Shown: positions 15,738 through 25,367, numbered from the stretch's first letter. The stretch is DNA of 64,000 nt from Microbacterium paraoxydans (GCF_020524545.1 NZ_JAIVLG010000006.1:372001-436000); one strand, 5' to 3'. Numbers and translations: made by a program. Notes: generated from the sequence alone by a model not told the origin.

Positions 15738-16667
15738 ATGCCTGTTCTGCCGCACGCTCAGCATGCGGCGCCGCGGTCCCCGATCCGGGGACCTGCCCTG
15801 CCGATCGGCATCGCCATCACCGCGATGGGGATGCTGTTGTCGATCGTGTCTATTCCCGCAGTGTCGTCGGACGCCGCCCCGATGCCGGAGCCGGTCGCGG
15901 TGCTGCAGGTGCCGACGGTGCAGGTGGGGGCGACGACGGCCGCGGATCCCTGCGCGGACCCGACGGTGAAGCGGGCGGTCGCCGACGGCGACGACGCGGC
16001 CACGATCGCGGGCTTCGGGGGTGGACAGGCCTTTCGCGATGCGGTCGTCGCGGGCAACGCTCCCTGCGTCTCACTCGCCGACCCGGCGCGTCTCTGGGTC
16101 GTGGTGAACAAGTCGCGTCCGCTGGACCCGCCCGAGTATGAGCCGTCGGACCTCGCCTCCGTGCCGCTGCAGATGACGACGCTGTCCGGGCGGGTGCGCG
16201 CCGACGTGGCCGCTGCCGTCGGCGCGATGGCGGACGCGGCGGTCGCCGCCGGTGTCGGCCGGATCGGTGCGAACAACGGCTACCGCTCGTATGGGCTGCA
16301 GGTGTCGACCTACGACTCCCACGTGCGAGCGCAGGGACAGCAGGGCGCGGATGCCGGATCGGCTCGCCCCGGGCACAGCGAGCATCAGACCGGCTTGGCC
16401 ATCGATGTGGTCGCCTGCGGTTCCGGCTGCGGAGGTCTCGACGGATTCGGTGCGACGGCGCAGAGTGACTGGGTCGCCGCGCACGCCTGGGAGTACGGGT
16501 TCATCGTCCGCTATGAACAGGTCGGCACGCCGGTGACCGGCTACGCCCCGGAGCCCTGGCACCTCCGCTACGTCGGGGTCGACCTCGCAGCGACCTATCA
16601 TGACGGCGGTTACCACACGCTGGAGGAGTTCTTCGGGCTCCCGGCGGCTCCCGATTACGCCCACTGA
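15738..16667 (+). CDS. D-alanyl-D-alanine carboxypeptidase, M15 family
   Basis: 309 residues. A membrane anchor or signal sequence lies at about residues 18-40 (IGIAITAMGMLLSIVSIPAV). The zinc site of M15B/VanY-type peptidases is complete: H216 and D223 (SEHQTGLAIDV) and H275 (EPWHLRYVG). The family trims the terminal D-Ala from peptidoglycan stem peptides outside the membrane. NNGYRSYGLQVSTYDSHV upstream of the zinc site is also typical. It stands alone, divergent from the radical SAM gene. Confidence 0.92.
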   Translation: MPVLPHAQHAAPRSPIRGPALPIGIAITAMGMLLSIVSIPAVSSDAAPMPEPVAVLQVPTVQVGATTAADPCADPTVKRAVADGDDAATIAGFGGGQAFRDAVVAGNAPCVSLADPARLWVVVNKSRPLDPPEYEPSDLASVPLQMTTLSGRVRADVAAAVGAMADAAVAAGVGRIGANNGYRSYGLQVSTYDSHVRAQGQQGADAGSARPGHSEHQTGLAIDVVACGSGCGGLDGFGATAQSDWVAAHAWEYGFIVRYEQVGTPVTGYAPEPWHLRYVGVDLAATYHDGGYHTLEEFFGLPAAPDYAH

Positions 16668-16728
16668 ATCGATGCGATCCGAGGCCGTTGCGGCATCCGA
16701 CAACGACGACACCCAGTGTCATGAAATA

Positions 16729-16743
16729 TGAGATGCATTCTCA
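16729..16743. promoter_or_regulatory. Near-palindrome upstream of acyl-CoA dehydrogenase
   Basis: TGAGATGCATTCTCA is a near-perfect palindrome in an AT-rich stretch about 80 bases ahead of the gene. A TAGAAT -10-like box follows at 16775-16780. It is a plausible site for a fatty-acid or stress regulator not encoded here. Confidence 0.4.
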
Positions 16744-16819
16744 CAACGAGCTGTTTCGTGTGCGCGCGGAGACGTAGAATCTCCGGAGCAACGATGCACG
16801 AGACGTTCAGGAGGACGGC

Positions 16820-17983
16820 ATGGAACGCGACATCTACGACGAGGATCACGAGGCATTCCGAGATCTGGTCAAGGACTTCGTCAAGCGCCACGTGACGGGC
16901 GAAGCGATCGATCGGTGGGATGCCGCGGGCGAGATCGACCGGGCCACGATGCTGGCGGCCGGCGAGGCAGGTCTGATCGGACTGTCCGTCCCCGAGGAGT
17001 TCGGCGGCGCAGGGATGCTGCAGGACTACCGTTTCCGCACGATCGTGATGGAAGAGGTCATCGCCGCCGGTGCCGGTTCGCTGGCAGGTGCCTTCGGGAT
17101 CCAGGACGACCTGGCCGTGCCGTACCTCGTCCACATGGGGACCCAGGAGCAGAAGGAGAAGTGGCTGCCCCGCATGGCCACCGGAGAAGTGCTCGGCGCG
17201 CTCGCCATGACCGATCCGGGGGCGGGTTCGGATCTGCGCGGCATCAAGACGAATGCCAAGAAGGTCGACGGCGGCTACATCCTCAACGGTGCGAAGACGT
17301 TCATCTCCTCGGGCACCACGGCCGACGTCGTCGTGACCTTCGTCAAGACCGGCGAGGGCAACCGCCCCGACGCGTTCAGTCTGCTGCTCGTCGAGAAGGG
17401 CATGGAGGGCTTCGACCAGGGCAAGAAGCTCAGCAAGATGGGCTTCCACGGCTGGGACACGGCCGAGCTCAGCTTCACCGACGTGTTCATCCCCGACGAG
17501 AACCTCATCAGTGGCAAGGAGGGCCAGGGCTTCATCCAGCTGATGCTCAACCTGCCGCTCGAGCGCCTCTCCATCGGTGTCGCCGCAGCCGCGGCCGCGC
17601 AGGCTGCGCTCGACTGGACCGTCGCCTACACGAAGGACCGCGAGGCGTTCGGCGAGCGCATCGCCGACTTCCAGAACACCCGCTTCCGCCTCGCCGACAT
17701 GTCGGCGACCACCGAGGCGATGTGGGCCTACATCGACCGCGCGCTGCTCGCCTACAAGGACGGTCGGCTCACCGCCGAAGACGCCGCGAAGGTCAAGTTC
17801 TGGGCGACCGAGCGCGAGTGGGAGGTGCTCGACACGGGCGTGCAGTTGCACGGCGGGTACGGCTACATCATGGAGTACCCGATCGCCCGCGCCTTCACCG
17901 ATGCTCGGGTGCACCGCATCTACGGCGGCACGAACGAGATCATGCGCGACCTCGTCGGACGTCAGATCGCGGGTAAGCGCTGA
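16820..17983 (+). CDS. Acyl-CoA dehydrogenase
   Basis: 387 residues, standard length for the FAD-dependent acyl-CoA dehydrogenase family, which introduces the alpha-beta double bond in acyl-CoAs and passes electrons to ETF. Family signatures: GALAMTDPGAGSDLRGI (substrate and FAD binding), FQNTRFRLADM in the C-terminal helical domain, and the C-terminal HGGYGYIMEYPIARAF with RIYGGTNEIMRD. Chain-length preference cannot be read. AGGAGGA precedes the ATG. A class A palindrome lies eight bases after the stop. It is a single-gene transcript. Confidence 0.93.
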   Translation: MERDIYDEDHEAFRDLVKDFVKRHVTGEAIDRWDAAGEIDRATMLAAGEAGLIGLSVPEEFGGAGMLQDYRFRTIVMEEVIAAGAGSLAGAFGIQDDLAVPYLVHMGTQEQKEKWLPRMATGEVLGALAMTDPGAGSDLRGIKTNAKKVDGGYILNGAKTFISSGTTADVVVTFVKTGEGNRPDAFSLLLVEKGMEGFDQGKKLSKMGFHGWDTAELSFTDVFIPDENLISGKEGQGFIQLMLNLPLERLSIGVAAAAAAQAALDWTVAYTKDREAFGERIADFQNTRFRLADMSATTEAMWAYIDRALLAYKDGRLTAEDAAKVKFWATEREWEVLDTGVQLHGGYGYIMEYPIARAFTDARVHRIYGGTNEIMRDLVGRQIAGKR

Positions 17984-17990
17984 CGCTCGC

Positions 17991-18044
17991 TGCGGGATCG
18001 AAAACGCACCTCCGGAGGACTCCGGAGGTGCGTTTTTGGTCTCC
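17991..18044. terminator. Class A palindrome with T-run
   Basis: The inner arms GCACCTCCGGAG and CTCCGGAGGTGC form a strong hairpin flanked by AAAAC and GTTTTT; the outer TGCGGGATC matches the other class A copies. It is probably the terminator of the acyl-CoA dehydrogenase gene. The remaining bases to 18315 hold no gene, only the GntR promoter region. Confidence 0.75.
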
Positions 18045-18216
18045 GACCGGGGGGAGGTGCGGCGCACTTGTATCGGCGGAGGGGAGGCGAGTGTGAGCGA
18101 GCAGCGTGTCGGCGGGGCGCGAACAGTCGGGGCGCGGAAGGAAAAGCGCTGGTGAGAGGGCGAGAGGCGGCTCTGGAAGGGGCGTGGTGACTTTCTTTCC
18201 ACTTGTCTCTTCAGGG

Positions 18217-18248
18217 GATACATGTGCTCGGGGATGATCGATACATGT
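18217..18248. promoter_or_regulatory. Direct repeat GATACATGT upstream of gntR
   Basis: GATACATGT occurs at 18217-18225 and 18240-18248, 23 bases apart (about two helical turns), 70-100 bases before the gntR start. It probably contains the GntR binding sites or part of the promoter of this catabolic operon. An additional inverted pair, CGGAC / GTCCG, follows at 18250-18268. Confidence 0.5.
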
Positions 18249-18315
18249 CCGGACAGGAGTCGTCCGGACTCGGGGAACGACGAAGTCCCCGCCCCCGCTC
18301 ATCGAAGAGGCCGGA

Positions 18316-19131
18316 ATGTCCACGCTCACCATGCCGCTGCTCGACCGTACGTCGACCGCCCCGATCTGGTTCCAGATCATGCGCGCCATCGAGGGCGAGA
18401 TCGCGCAGGGGACCTGGGCGCCGGGCGATCGTCTGCCCAGCGAGAGCGAGCTGCGTGAGCACTTCTCGGCGTCGCGGACATCTGTCCGTGAAGCGCTGTC
18501 GCGGCTGGAGAGCGCTGGAATCATCTCTCGGCAGCAGGGCAAGGGTGCATTCGTCGAGCGAGCTCAGGGACCGTCGGCATGGACGCTCCCCTCGGCCCCC
18601 AGCCTGCTCGGCGAGTACAGCGAGGACGGTCGCAGCGCCCTGAGCTCCCAGATCCTCCGTGCCGGTATCGAACCGCTCCCGTCGTGGGCGGCTGCCGTCG
18701 TCGGACGGGACTCCGCTGACGGCACGGGCTTCGTGCTCGAGCGGGTCCGCGCGGTCGGCGCTCGCACCGCCGTTCATGTCATCAACTATCTGCCGTCGCG
18801 GTTCGCCGGGGTGCTGCCCGAGCTCCGCGACCCCCGGGCGAGCCTGTACGCGGCGATCCGCAACGTGGCCGGGGTCCGCATCGCACGGATGCACCGCACC
18901 ATCGAGGCGGTTGCCGCTGACCGCGCACTGGCCGGTCTGCTCGAGGTCGAGCCGGGGCATCCGATCGTCGTGGTCGAAGCCGTCGCCTACGACCAGGCCG
19001 GGCAGCCCATCGACTTCTCCCGCGCCTCGGTGCGGACGGATCGCCTGCGCGTCAGCGTCGACACCGGATTCGACGCGGCGGGCATCTCCACCGAGACGGC
19101 TTCCGGCCGCTACCCCACCGTCCTGCGCTGA
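18316..19131 (+). CDS. GntR/HutC family transcriptional regulator
   Basis: 271 residues. The N-terminal winged helix (about residues 13-78) includes GDRLPSESELREHFSASRTSVREALSRL and ISRQQGKGAFV. The C-terminal UTRA domain is the effector-binding fold of the HutC subfamily, which usually senses sugar phosphates or related small molecules. It heads the operon of dehydrogenase, kinase, thiolase, cupin and transporter genes and is its most likely repressor. An earlier start is not supported. Confidence 0.9.
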   Translation: MSTLTMPLLDRTSTAPIWFQIMRAIEGEIAQGTWAPGDRLPSESELREHFSASRTSVREALSRLESAGIISRQQGKGAFVERAQGPSAWTLPSAPSLLGEYSEDGRSALSSQILRAGIEPLPSWAAAVVGRDSADGTGFVLERVRAVGARTAVHVINYLPSRFAGVLPELRDPRASLYAAIRNVAGVRIARMHRTIEAVAADRALAGLLEVEPGHPIVVVEAVAYDQAGQPIDFSRASVRTDRLRVSVDTGFDAAGISTETASGRYPTVLR

Positions 19132-19168
19132 CGCGCCGCACACCCACCGACCATCGGGAGCCCTGCAC

Positions 19169-20188
19169 ATGACCGACCACCGCATCCTCGTCATCGGCGA
19201 CAGCTACATGACCGCCGAGATCTTCACCCGCGCATTCGCACAGCGGGGCATCGACGTCGACGCCGCGACGATGACGATCACGACGCCGACGTGGGACACG
19301 TCTTCGATCCAGGAATATGAGGGCGACCCGGCGGAGGTCGCGCGCATCGGACGCGGCTACGACGTCATCGCGTTCCATGCGGCGCCGGTCACGGCCGACG
19401 TCCTCGCCGCTCTCCCTGATCTGCGCCTCGTCGGGTGCGCCCGCGGCGGACCCGTCAATGTCGATCTCGCCGCCGCGCGCGAACGGGGGGTGCGCGTCAC
19501 CACGACCCCCGGCAAGAACGCGGACGCCGTGGCCGACCTGACCATCGGGTTCCTCATCTCCCTGGTGCGCAACGTGCCGGCGTCCCTGCGCGACGTCGAT
19601 GAGCGAGTGGCCGATGGGCGCCCGCTCGCGGAGTCGACCTTCGAGGGCGCACGGTGGTTCGGCCGGGAGGTCAAGGGCCTGCGCCTGGGGCTGATCGGCT
19701 ACGGGAACGTCGCGCGGCTGGTCGCCGCCCGCGCCCGCGCCCTCGGGGCGAGCATCACGGCCTACGATCCGTTCGTCGACCCCGCCTCGGTGACGGATGC
19801 CGCGATCGTCTCGGATCTCGACGCTCTGCTCGCCTCCAGCGACGTCGTGAGCGTCCATGCCCGGGCCACGCCCGAGAACCGCCACATGATCGGATCCGCG
19901 CAGATCGCGCGGATGCCGGCGGGATCGTTCCTCATCAACACGGCACGTGAATCGCTCGTCGACGAGGACGCCCTCCTGGCGGCCCTCCGCAGCGGACAGC
20001 TCGCGGGCGTCGCGCTCGACGTGAACGAGCCCGACGGTCCCTGGCGCGACCTGGTCGCCGAGCCGAACCTCATCCTGACCCCGCACCTGGCGGGAGCGAC
20101 GAACGAGACCCTCGTCCGCGGCGCGGACATGCTCGCCGCCGAGGTCGAGAGCTTCGTGAACGACGGGAGCCTCCGATGGGAACGATGA
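19169..20188 (+). CDS. D-2-hydroxyacid dehydrogenase family protein
   Basis: 339 residues from the ATG at 19169, preceded by GGGAG. NAD-binding Rossmann motif GLIGYGNVARLVAARA (about residues 171-186) and the family catalytic set: Arg in CARGGPVNVD, Glu in DVNEPDG and His in TPHLAGAT. It resembles the SerA/GhrB group. It starts 37 bases after gntR, and its end overlaps the kinase gene by 13 bases. It may reduce or oxidise an intermediate of the pathway built by the kinase and LsrF-like thiolase; its substrate is not deducible. Confidence 0.88.
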   Translation: MTDHRILVIGDSYMTAEIFTRAFAQRGIDVDAATMTITTPTWDTSSIQEYEGDPAEVARIGRGYDVIAFHAAPVTADVLAALPDLRLVGCARGGPVNVDLAAARERGVRVTTTPGKNADAVADLTIGFLISLVRNVPASLRDVDERVADGRPLAESTFEGARWFGREVKGLRLGLIGYGNVARLVAARARALGASITAYDPFVDPASVTDAAIVSDLDALLASSDVVSVHARATPENRHMIGSAQIARMPAGSFLINTARESLVDEDALLAALRSGQLAGVALDVNEPDGPWRDLVAEPNLILTPHLAGATNETLVRGADMLAAEVESFVNDGSLRWER

Positions 20189-21780
20189 CCGACGTCTTCC
20201 TCGCGATCGATGCCGGCACCGGGTCGGCACGGGCCCTCGCCTTCGACCTCGAGGGACGACTCGTGACCCGGGCATCGCGCGAGTGGACGCACGCCGCCGT
20301 ACCGGGTCACCCCGGAGGAACCGTCTTCGACACGGAGGGCGGGTGGAGCGCGATCGCCGGCGCAGTCTCCGACGTCGTCGCGCGTCTGGGGGAGCGGCGT
20401 GTGGCGGCGATCGCGGCGTCGAGCATGCGCGAGGGGTTCGTGCTCTACGACGCCGAGGGGCGCGAGCTGTGGGCCTGTCCGAACACCGATGGTCGCGCGC
20501 GCACCGAGGCGGACGAACTGGTCGCCGAAGGGGTCGCCGACGAGGTGTACCGCACCGCCGGCGACTGGGTCTCCATCACCGCTCCGGCGCGGCTGCGATG
20601 GATCGCGCGGCACCGACCCGACCTGCTCGCGCGGGCCCGGCACTTCGGCATGCTCAGCGACTGGGTCACGACGCGCCTGACGGGCGAGTTCGTGACGGAG
20701 CCGACCAGCGGATCGAGCTCCGCGCTCTTCGATCTCGGCGCGCGGAGCTGGTCGGACGAGCTGGCGAGCCTGGTCGGGGTGGATCGGGGCATCCTCCCTC
20801 TCGTGGTCGAACCCGGCGAGGTCGTCGGTGCGGTCACACCCGCGGCGGCCGCAGCGACCGGACTCGCCGTCGGCACGCCCGTCATCGCGGGAGGGGCCGA
20901 CACGCAGCTGGCGCTGCACGGCATCGCGGCCAGGGAGGGCGTGCCCACCATCGTCGCCGGGACCTTCTGGCAGACCACGGCCGTCACCTCCGAACCCCTC
21001 ATCGACCCCGAGCGCCGACTTCGCACGCTCTGCCACGTCGATCGGGGGAGCTGGATGGTCGAGGGCATCGGCTTCCTGTCCGGCCTCGCGATGCGCTGGT
21101 TCCGCGATGCGATGTGCCCGGACGCGGCCGAGCGCGGCCGCGCGTCGGGGACCTCCGCGTTCGCCGTGATGGAGGAGTGGGCGGCCGCGGTGCCCGCCGG
21201 GGCCAACGGCGTGGTCGCGACCATGGCCAACGTCATGCAGGCGGATGCCTGGCATCACGCCGCGCCCGCCTTCGTGGGCTTCGACATCAACGACGCCGCG
21301 CGGTCGTCGCGCGGAGCCTTCATCCGTGCGATCGAGGAGTCGGCGGCCATCGTGGCGAACGCCCACCTCGGCATCCTCGCCTCCCTCACGGACGGGCGGG
21401 CGATCTCCGAAGGCTCCCTGACCTTCACCGGTGGATCGAGCGCCGGCATGCTCTGGCCACGCGTGATCGCGGGGGTGACGGGCCTGGACACCCGCGTGAC
21501 GCCGGCGCCGGAGGCCACGTCCTACGGTGCCGCACGACTGGCGGCACGCGGTGTGGGTGCGGCTCTGCCCCCGATGGAGGAGCCCGACCGCATCGAGCGC
21601 GTCGACCCGCACGAGCACGAACGGTACCGCGCCGTGACCGAGCGCTGGCATCGCGTGTATCGCGACGTGATGTCGATCTCGGGGCCGGACCTGCCCCCGC
21701 TGTTCACCCCTCCCGGTGCCGCCCGCGGCCCTCAGAACCTTTCGTCCCCCCGACTCTCGCCCGTCGGCCACGCCGGCTGA
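20176..21780 (+). CDS. FGGY family carbohydrate kinase, LsrK-like
   Basis: 534 residues, matching autoinducer-2 kinase LsrK in length and in the FGGY/ASKHA fold. The phosphate-1 loop AIDAGTGSARALAFD lies near the N-terminus and the adenosine motif FTGGSSAGMLWP in the C-terminal half; SSMREGF and VIAGGADTQLALHG are also typical. LsrK phosphorylates open-chain DPD (AI-2). The LsrF homologue directly downstream makes this assignment attractive, but a related pentulose or tetrulose substrate cannot be excluded. A second possible start (ATG 20185) is three codons downstream. Confidence 0.82.
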   Translation: MGTMTDVFLAIDAGTGSARALAFDLEGRLVTRASREWTHAAVPGHPGGTVFDTEGGWSAIAGAVSDVVARLGERRVAAIAASSMREGFVLYDAEGRELWACPNTDGRARTEADELVAEGVADEVYRTAGDWVSITAPARLRWIARHRPDLLARARHFGMLSDWVTTRLTGEFVTEPTSGSSSALFDLGARSWSDELASLVGVDRGILPLVVEPGEVVGAVTPAAAAATGLAVGTPVIAGGADTQLALHGIAAREGVPTIVAGTFWQTTAVTSEPLIDPERRLRTLCHVDRGSWMVEGIGFLSGLAMRWFRDAMCPDAAERGRASGTSAFAVMEEWAAAVPAGANGVVATMANVMQADAWHHAAPAFVGFDINDAARSSRGAFIRAIEESAAIVANAHLGILASLTDGRAISEGSLTFTGGSSAGMLWPRVIAGVTGLDTRVTPAPEATSYGAARLAARGVGAALPPMEEPDRIERVDPHEHERYRAVTERWHRVYRDVMSISGPDLPPLFTPPGAARGPQNLSSPRLSPVGHAG

Positions 21781-21801
21781 CGACCACCAGAAGGAGAAAC
21801 C

Positions 21802-22692
21802 ATGGCAGACCTCGAAGGCAACGCCGCAGCGAAGAAGTTCCACGTCGAGACGCCGGGCGTCCGCTTCGCCCAGAACATCCGCGGCGCCGCGAACCTCGAC
21901 TGGGGCATGCAGAACCGCCTCTCGCGGATCCTCGACCCCCAGACCGGACGCACGGTCATGCTGGCGTTCGATCACGGCTACTTCCAGGGCCCGACCTCGG
22001 GGCTCGAACGCATCGACCTCAACATCGCGCCGCTCGCCGATCACGCCGATGCGTTGATGGGCACGCGCGGTGCCCTGCGCACCTCGATCCCGCCGGCGAC
22101 CCGTGCAGGGCTCGTGCTGCGGGCATCCGGTGGCCCGTCGATCCTCAAGGACCTCTCCGACGAGTACACCGCGATGGCGATGGCGGATGCCGTCCGCATC
22201 AATGCCGATGCCGTGGCGGTGCAGGTCTTCGTCGGAGGCGAGCACGAGAGCCGCAGCATCCGCAACCTGACCACTCTCGTCGACGAGGGGTATGACGCCG
22301 GCATCCCGGTGCTCGGTGTGACCGCGGTCGGCAAGGAGCTGGTGCGCGATGCCCGGTATCTCGGCCTCGCCACGCGCATCATCGCCGAGCTCGGCGCACA
22401 GCTGGTCAAGACGTACTACTGCGAGGAGGGCTTCGAAGACGTCGTGGCGGGCTGCCCGGTGCCGGTGATCATGGCCGGCGGGAAGAAGCTCCCCGAGCTC
22501 GACGCCCTCACGATGGCCTCGAACGCGGTGCGCGCCGGAGCGGCCGGTGTCGACATGGGGCGCAACATCTTCCAGAGCGCCGACCCTGCGGCCATGATGC
22601 GCGCGGTCCGCGCCGTCGTGCACGACGACCTCGATCCCGCGGACGCGTACGAGCTGTTCCGCGACGCCACCGAGACCCGGGTGCTCGCATGA
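21802..22692 (+). CDS. lsrF: 3-hydroxy-5-phosphonooxypentane-2,4-dione thiolase (LsrF-like)
   Basis: 296 residues of the DhnA/class I aldolase fold. Similarity to E. coli LsrF, recalled from memory, is strong and end to end: [68 protein letters not shown] and [11 protein letters not shown]. The catalytic Lys is expected in the VKTYY segment. LsrF transfers an acetyl group from phospho-HPD to CoA, giving DHAP and acetyl-CoA. A good SD (AAGGAGA) precedes the ATG. It ends in an ATGA overlap with the cupin gene. Confidence 0.88.
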   Translation: MADLEGNAAAKKFHVETPGVRFAQNIRGAANLDWGMQNRLSRILDPQTGRTVMLAFDHGYFQGPTSGLERIDLNIAPLADHADALMGTRGALRTSIPPATRAGLVLRASGGPSILKDLSDEYTAMAMADAVRINADAVAVQVFVGGEHESRSIRNLTTLVDEGYDAGIPVLGVTAVGKELVRDARYLGLATRIIAELGAQLVKTYYCEEGFEDVVAGCPVPVIMAGGKKLPELDALTMASNAVRAGAAGVDMGRNIFQSADPAAMMRAVRAVVHDDLDPADAYELFRDATETRVLA

Positions 22693-23063
22693 GCGCCGAG
22701 GTGCTGCGTGCCGGGGAGGCCGAGCTGCGCTTCGGCGACTGGGGTCCCGGATACCTGGCGCAGGGCGACGATGCGGCGTTCGGCGTCGTGGTCCTCCGTC
22801 CCGGTGACGAGTTCGCCAACCACCTCCACGAGCACCACACCGAGTCTTTCGTGGTGATCGAAGGACGCGCGGAGATCTGGCTCGACCGTGACACGCGCCG
22901 TGTCGTCGAAGCCGGCGACGTGCTGCGTGCCGAACCCCACGAGGAGCACTTCGTGCGAAACCCGTTCGACCGGACCTTCCGTGCCGTGTTCGTCAAGACC
23001 CCCTGGGTCGACGGCGACAAGGTCGACCGCCCCTGGACACCCGGCGCACAGCCGGCCGCCTGA
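22689..23063 (+). CDS. Cupin domain protein of the LsrK/LsrF-like operon
   Basis: 124 residues, a single small cupin barrel. Metal-ligand motif 1 is visible ([21 protein letters not shown]), with motif 2 as [11 protein letters not shown]. Its ATG overlaps the thiolase stop (ATGA), so it is tightly coupled to the LsrF-like enzyme. It occupies the place that LsrG (phospho-AI-2 isomerase) holds in enteric lsr operons, though LsrG has an unrelated fold. A role as sugar-phosphate isomerase or epimerase is a reasonable guess, not shown. Confidence 0.85.
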   Translation: MSAEVLRAGEAELRFGDWGPGYLAQGDDAAFGVVVLRPGDEFANHLHEHHTESFVVIEGRAEIWLDRDTRRVVEAGDVLRAEPHEEHFVRNPFDRTFRAVFVKTPWVDGDKVDRPWTPGAQPAA

Positions 23064-23108
23064 TCCCTCCATCCCCCACCCGAAGAAGAACATCGAAAGG
23101 ACAGCACC

Positions 23109-24431
23109 ATGAGTGTGCAACGACGCTCCTCATCACCCGCACGCCTCGCGCGTCGCGCCCTGCCCGTCATCGCCCTGGCATCCACGATGGGCCTCGTGCT
23201 CGCCGGGTGCGCCGGCGACTCCGGCGCTTCCGGCGACGGCGGAGACAAGACCCTCAAGGTCCTGATCGCCGCCCCGCAGGAAGGCGCGGGCAAGATCCTC
23301 GAAGCGGACTTCGAAGCAGAAACCGGCGTCGAAGTCGAGGTCGAGGTCGTGCCCTACGACCAGATCCAGACCAAGGCGATCCTCGACGCGCAGTCCGGCA
23401 CCAACAACTACGACGTGATCCAGTACTGGTACACCTCGGTCGGAGCACTCGCCGACGCCGGTGCGCTCGCCGACATTACCGACTGGGTGGAATCCGACGA
23501 GGACATCGACTCCTCCGACTTCATCGAGGCGATCTTCGCTCCGTACACCCAGTTCGAGGGCGCGACGTACGGCCTGCCGATCGACGGTGACACGCACGTG
23601 CTCTTCTACAACAAGGCCATCTTCGAGCGCAACGGCGTCGAGGTGCCCACCACCTGGGACGAGTACGTCGAGGTGTCGAAGAAGATCACGGATGCCGAGA
23701 AGGCGAACGGCGTGTACGGCAACGCCCTCCTCGGCTCGAAGAGCGCGTTCAACATCGGCTCCACGTTCTTCAACCGCCTCGCGACGATGTCGCCCGATCC
23801 GATCGACCCGCAGATGCCGCAGCTCGACACGGAGTACGCGGTGGCCGCCGCGCAGTCGATGCTCGACGCGTCCGGGTCGGCGCTTCCCAGTCCCCTCGAG
23901 ATCGGCTTCGAGCAGGCCCTCCCGCAGTTCCTCTCGGGATCCGTCGGCATGATCGAGTTCTGGACCGACCTCGGTGTCTTCGCACAGGACCCCGAGCAGT
24001 CGAAGATCGTCGACGGCTGGGGCGTCGCCCCCCTCCCGGTCGGGCCCGAGGGCAAGGTCTCCGGAGCGCTGAACGCCGGATGGGCCATGGGCATCAGCCC
24101 GAACGCGAGCGATGAGGATCTCGCCAAGCAGTTCGTGGCATTCGCCTCGTCGAAGGAGACCAACGAGAAGCTCATCACCACGACCGGCTCCGGCGTCGAC
24201 CCGACCCGCACCTCCACCCTGGAGAGTGCGAAGTACATCGAGTTCGCGCCCGAGGTCTCGGCCGTCGCGGCGCAGGTGCTCCCCAACGCGCAGTCATGGC
24301 CGACCTCGCCGCAGGCACCGGAGATGATCCAGTCGCTGAGCGACAACCTCGCGCTCATGCTGCAGGGAAGCCTGACCGCGGAACAGGCGATGCAGCAGAC
24401 CTGGGACTCCTGGCAGTCCCTGGCCGACTGA
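23109..24431 (+). CDS. ABC transporter substrate-binding lipoprotein (SBP_bac_1)
   Basis: 440 residues. Lipoprotein signal peptide with lipobox LAGC, Cys at residue 34. The mature domain has CUT1 binding-protein features: TLKVLIAAPQ, VEVVPYDQIQTKAI, a hinge DGDTHVLFYNKAIFE and a C-terminal helical lobe. It is not an LsrB-type periplasmic binding protein. AAAGGACAG stands before the ATG. Because it follows the kinase, thiolase and cupin genes it should bind their precursor sugar or DPD-like compound. Confidence 0.92.
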   Translation: MSVQRRSSSPARLARRALPVIALASTMGLVLAGCAGDSGASGDGGDKTLKVLIAAPQEGAGKILEADFEAETGVEVEVEVVPYDQIQTKAILDAQSGTNNYDVIQYWYTSVGALADAGALADITDWVESDEDIDSSDFIEAIFAPYTQFEGATYGLPIDGDTHVLFYNKAIFERNGVEVPTTWDEYVEVSKKITDAEKANGVYGNALLGSKSAFNIGSTFFNRLATMSPDPIDPQMPQLDTEYAVAAAQSMLDASGSALPSPLEIGFEQALPQFLSGSVGMIEFWTDLGVFAQDPEQSKIVDGWGVAPLPVGPEGKVSGALNAGWAMGISPNASDEDLAKQFVAFASSKETNEKLITTTGSGVDPTRTSTLESAKYIEFAPEVSAVAAQVLPNAQSWPTSPQAPEMIQSLSDNLALMLQGSLTAEQAMQQTWDSWQSLAD

Positions 24432-24459
24432 TCCCGCGTCGAACCCGAAAGGACCTCTC

Positions 24460-25365
24460 ATGTCGCAGCCCGTCGCCGATCGACGCGTCGCCCGACGTGC
24501 GCCGTGGACGGGGCGCGCCCTGCTCGCGCCCGCCGTCATCGCGATCGTGATCATCGCGATCTACCCGCTCGCGTACATCATCGCCGCCTCCTTCTCGGAG
24601 TCGTCGCTGGGTCGGCCCTTCTCGGAGTGGGTCGGGTTCGACAACTTCGCGGCCATGCTGGGGGACGGGGTCACCCTCCCGTCCCTCGGCAGGTCCCTCC
24701 TGTTCGCCGTCCCGTCCGCGGTCATCGCGCTCGTCGCGGGACTCGCGGTGGCCCTGTCCCTCGATGCGGCCGTCAAGGGCGGTCGCATCATCCGGGTGCT
24801 CCTGCTGCTCCCGCTGATGACGCCGCCCGTCATGGCCGGGGTCATCTGGAAGCTCATGCTCGCTCCCACCGGCGGGCTGCTCAACAACATCGGGCAGTCC
24901 TTCGCCCCCGGATCGGATCCGTTCCTGTTCCTCGGATCGAGCCCTGCCGCGATGATCTCCGTCATCTTCGTGGATGCATGGCAGTGGACCCCGTTCTGCG
25001 TGCTCCTGGTCTTCGCGGCATTGCAGACGCTGCCGACGGAGGTCTACGAGGCGTCGCAGGTCGACGGTGCCGGTGTGTGGCAGACCTTCTGGCGCATCAC
25101 GTTCCCGCTGGTGCTGCCGAGTCTGGTCACGGTGCTGCTGCTGAAGCTCGTGGTCTCCTTCAAGGTCTTCGACCTCGTGTTCATCATGACCAGCGGCGGG
25201 CCCGGGTTCGACACGACCGTCAGCAGCTTCGAGATCTACCGCACCGGCCTGCAGACGTTCGACGTGGGGGCGGCGGCCGCGCAGACGATCGCCTTCCTCG
25301 TGCTGGTCACCATCGTGATACTGCCGCTCAACGCCGTGCGCCAGCGTCTGCAGAAGGAGAGCTGA
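24460..25365 (+). CDS. ABC transporter permease, MalF type
   Basis: 301 residues with six predicted helices. The EAA loop is visible (YEASQVDGAGVWQTFWRITF, about residues 194-213). It lies 28 bases after the binding-protein gene with AAAGGACC as SD. It pairs with the next permease. No ATP-binding subunit is present in the operon, the usual situation where one MsiK-like ATPase serves many CUT1 importers. Confidence 0.92.
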   Translation: MSQPVADRRVARRAPWTGRALLAPAVIAIVIIAIYPLAYIIAASFSESSLGRPFSEWVGFDNFAAMLGDGVTLPSLGRSLLFAVPSAVIALVAGLAVALSLDAAVKGGRIIRVLLLLPLMTPPVMAGVIWKLMLAPTGGLLNNIGQSFAPGSDPFLFLGSSPAAMISVIFVDAWQWTPFCVLLVFAALQTLPTEVYEASQVDGAGVWQTFWRITFPLVLPSLVTVLLLKLVVSFKVFDLVFIMTSGGPGFDTTVSSFEIYRTGLQTFDVGAAAAQTIAFLVLVTIVILPLNAVRQRLQKES

Positions 25366-25367
25366 TC

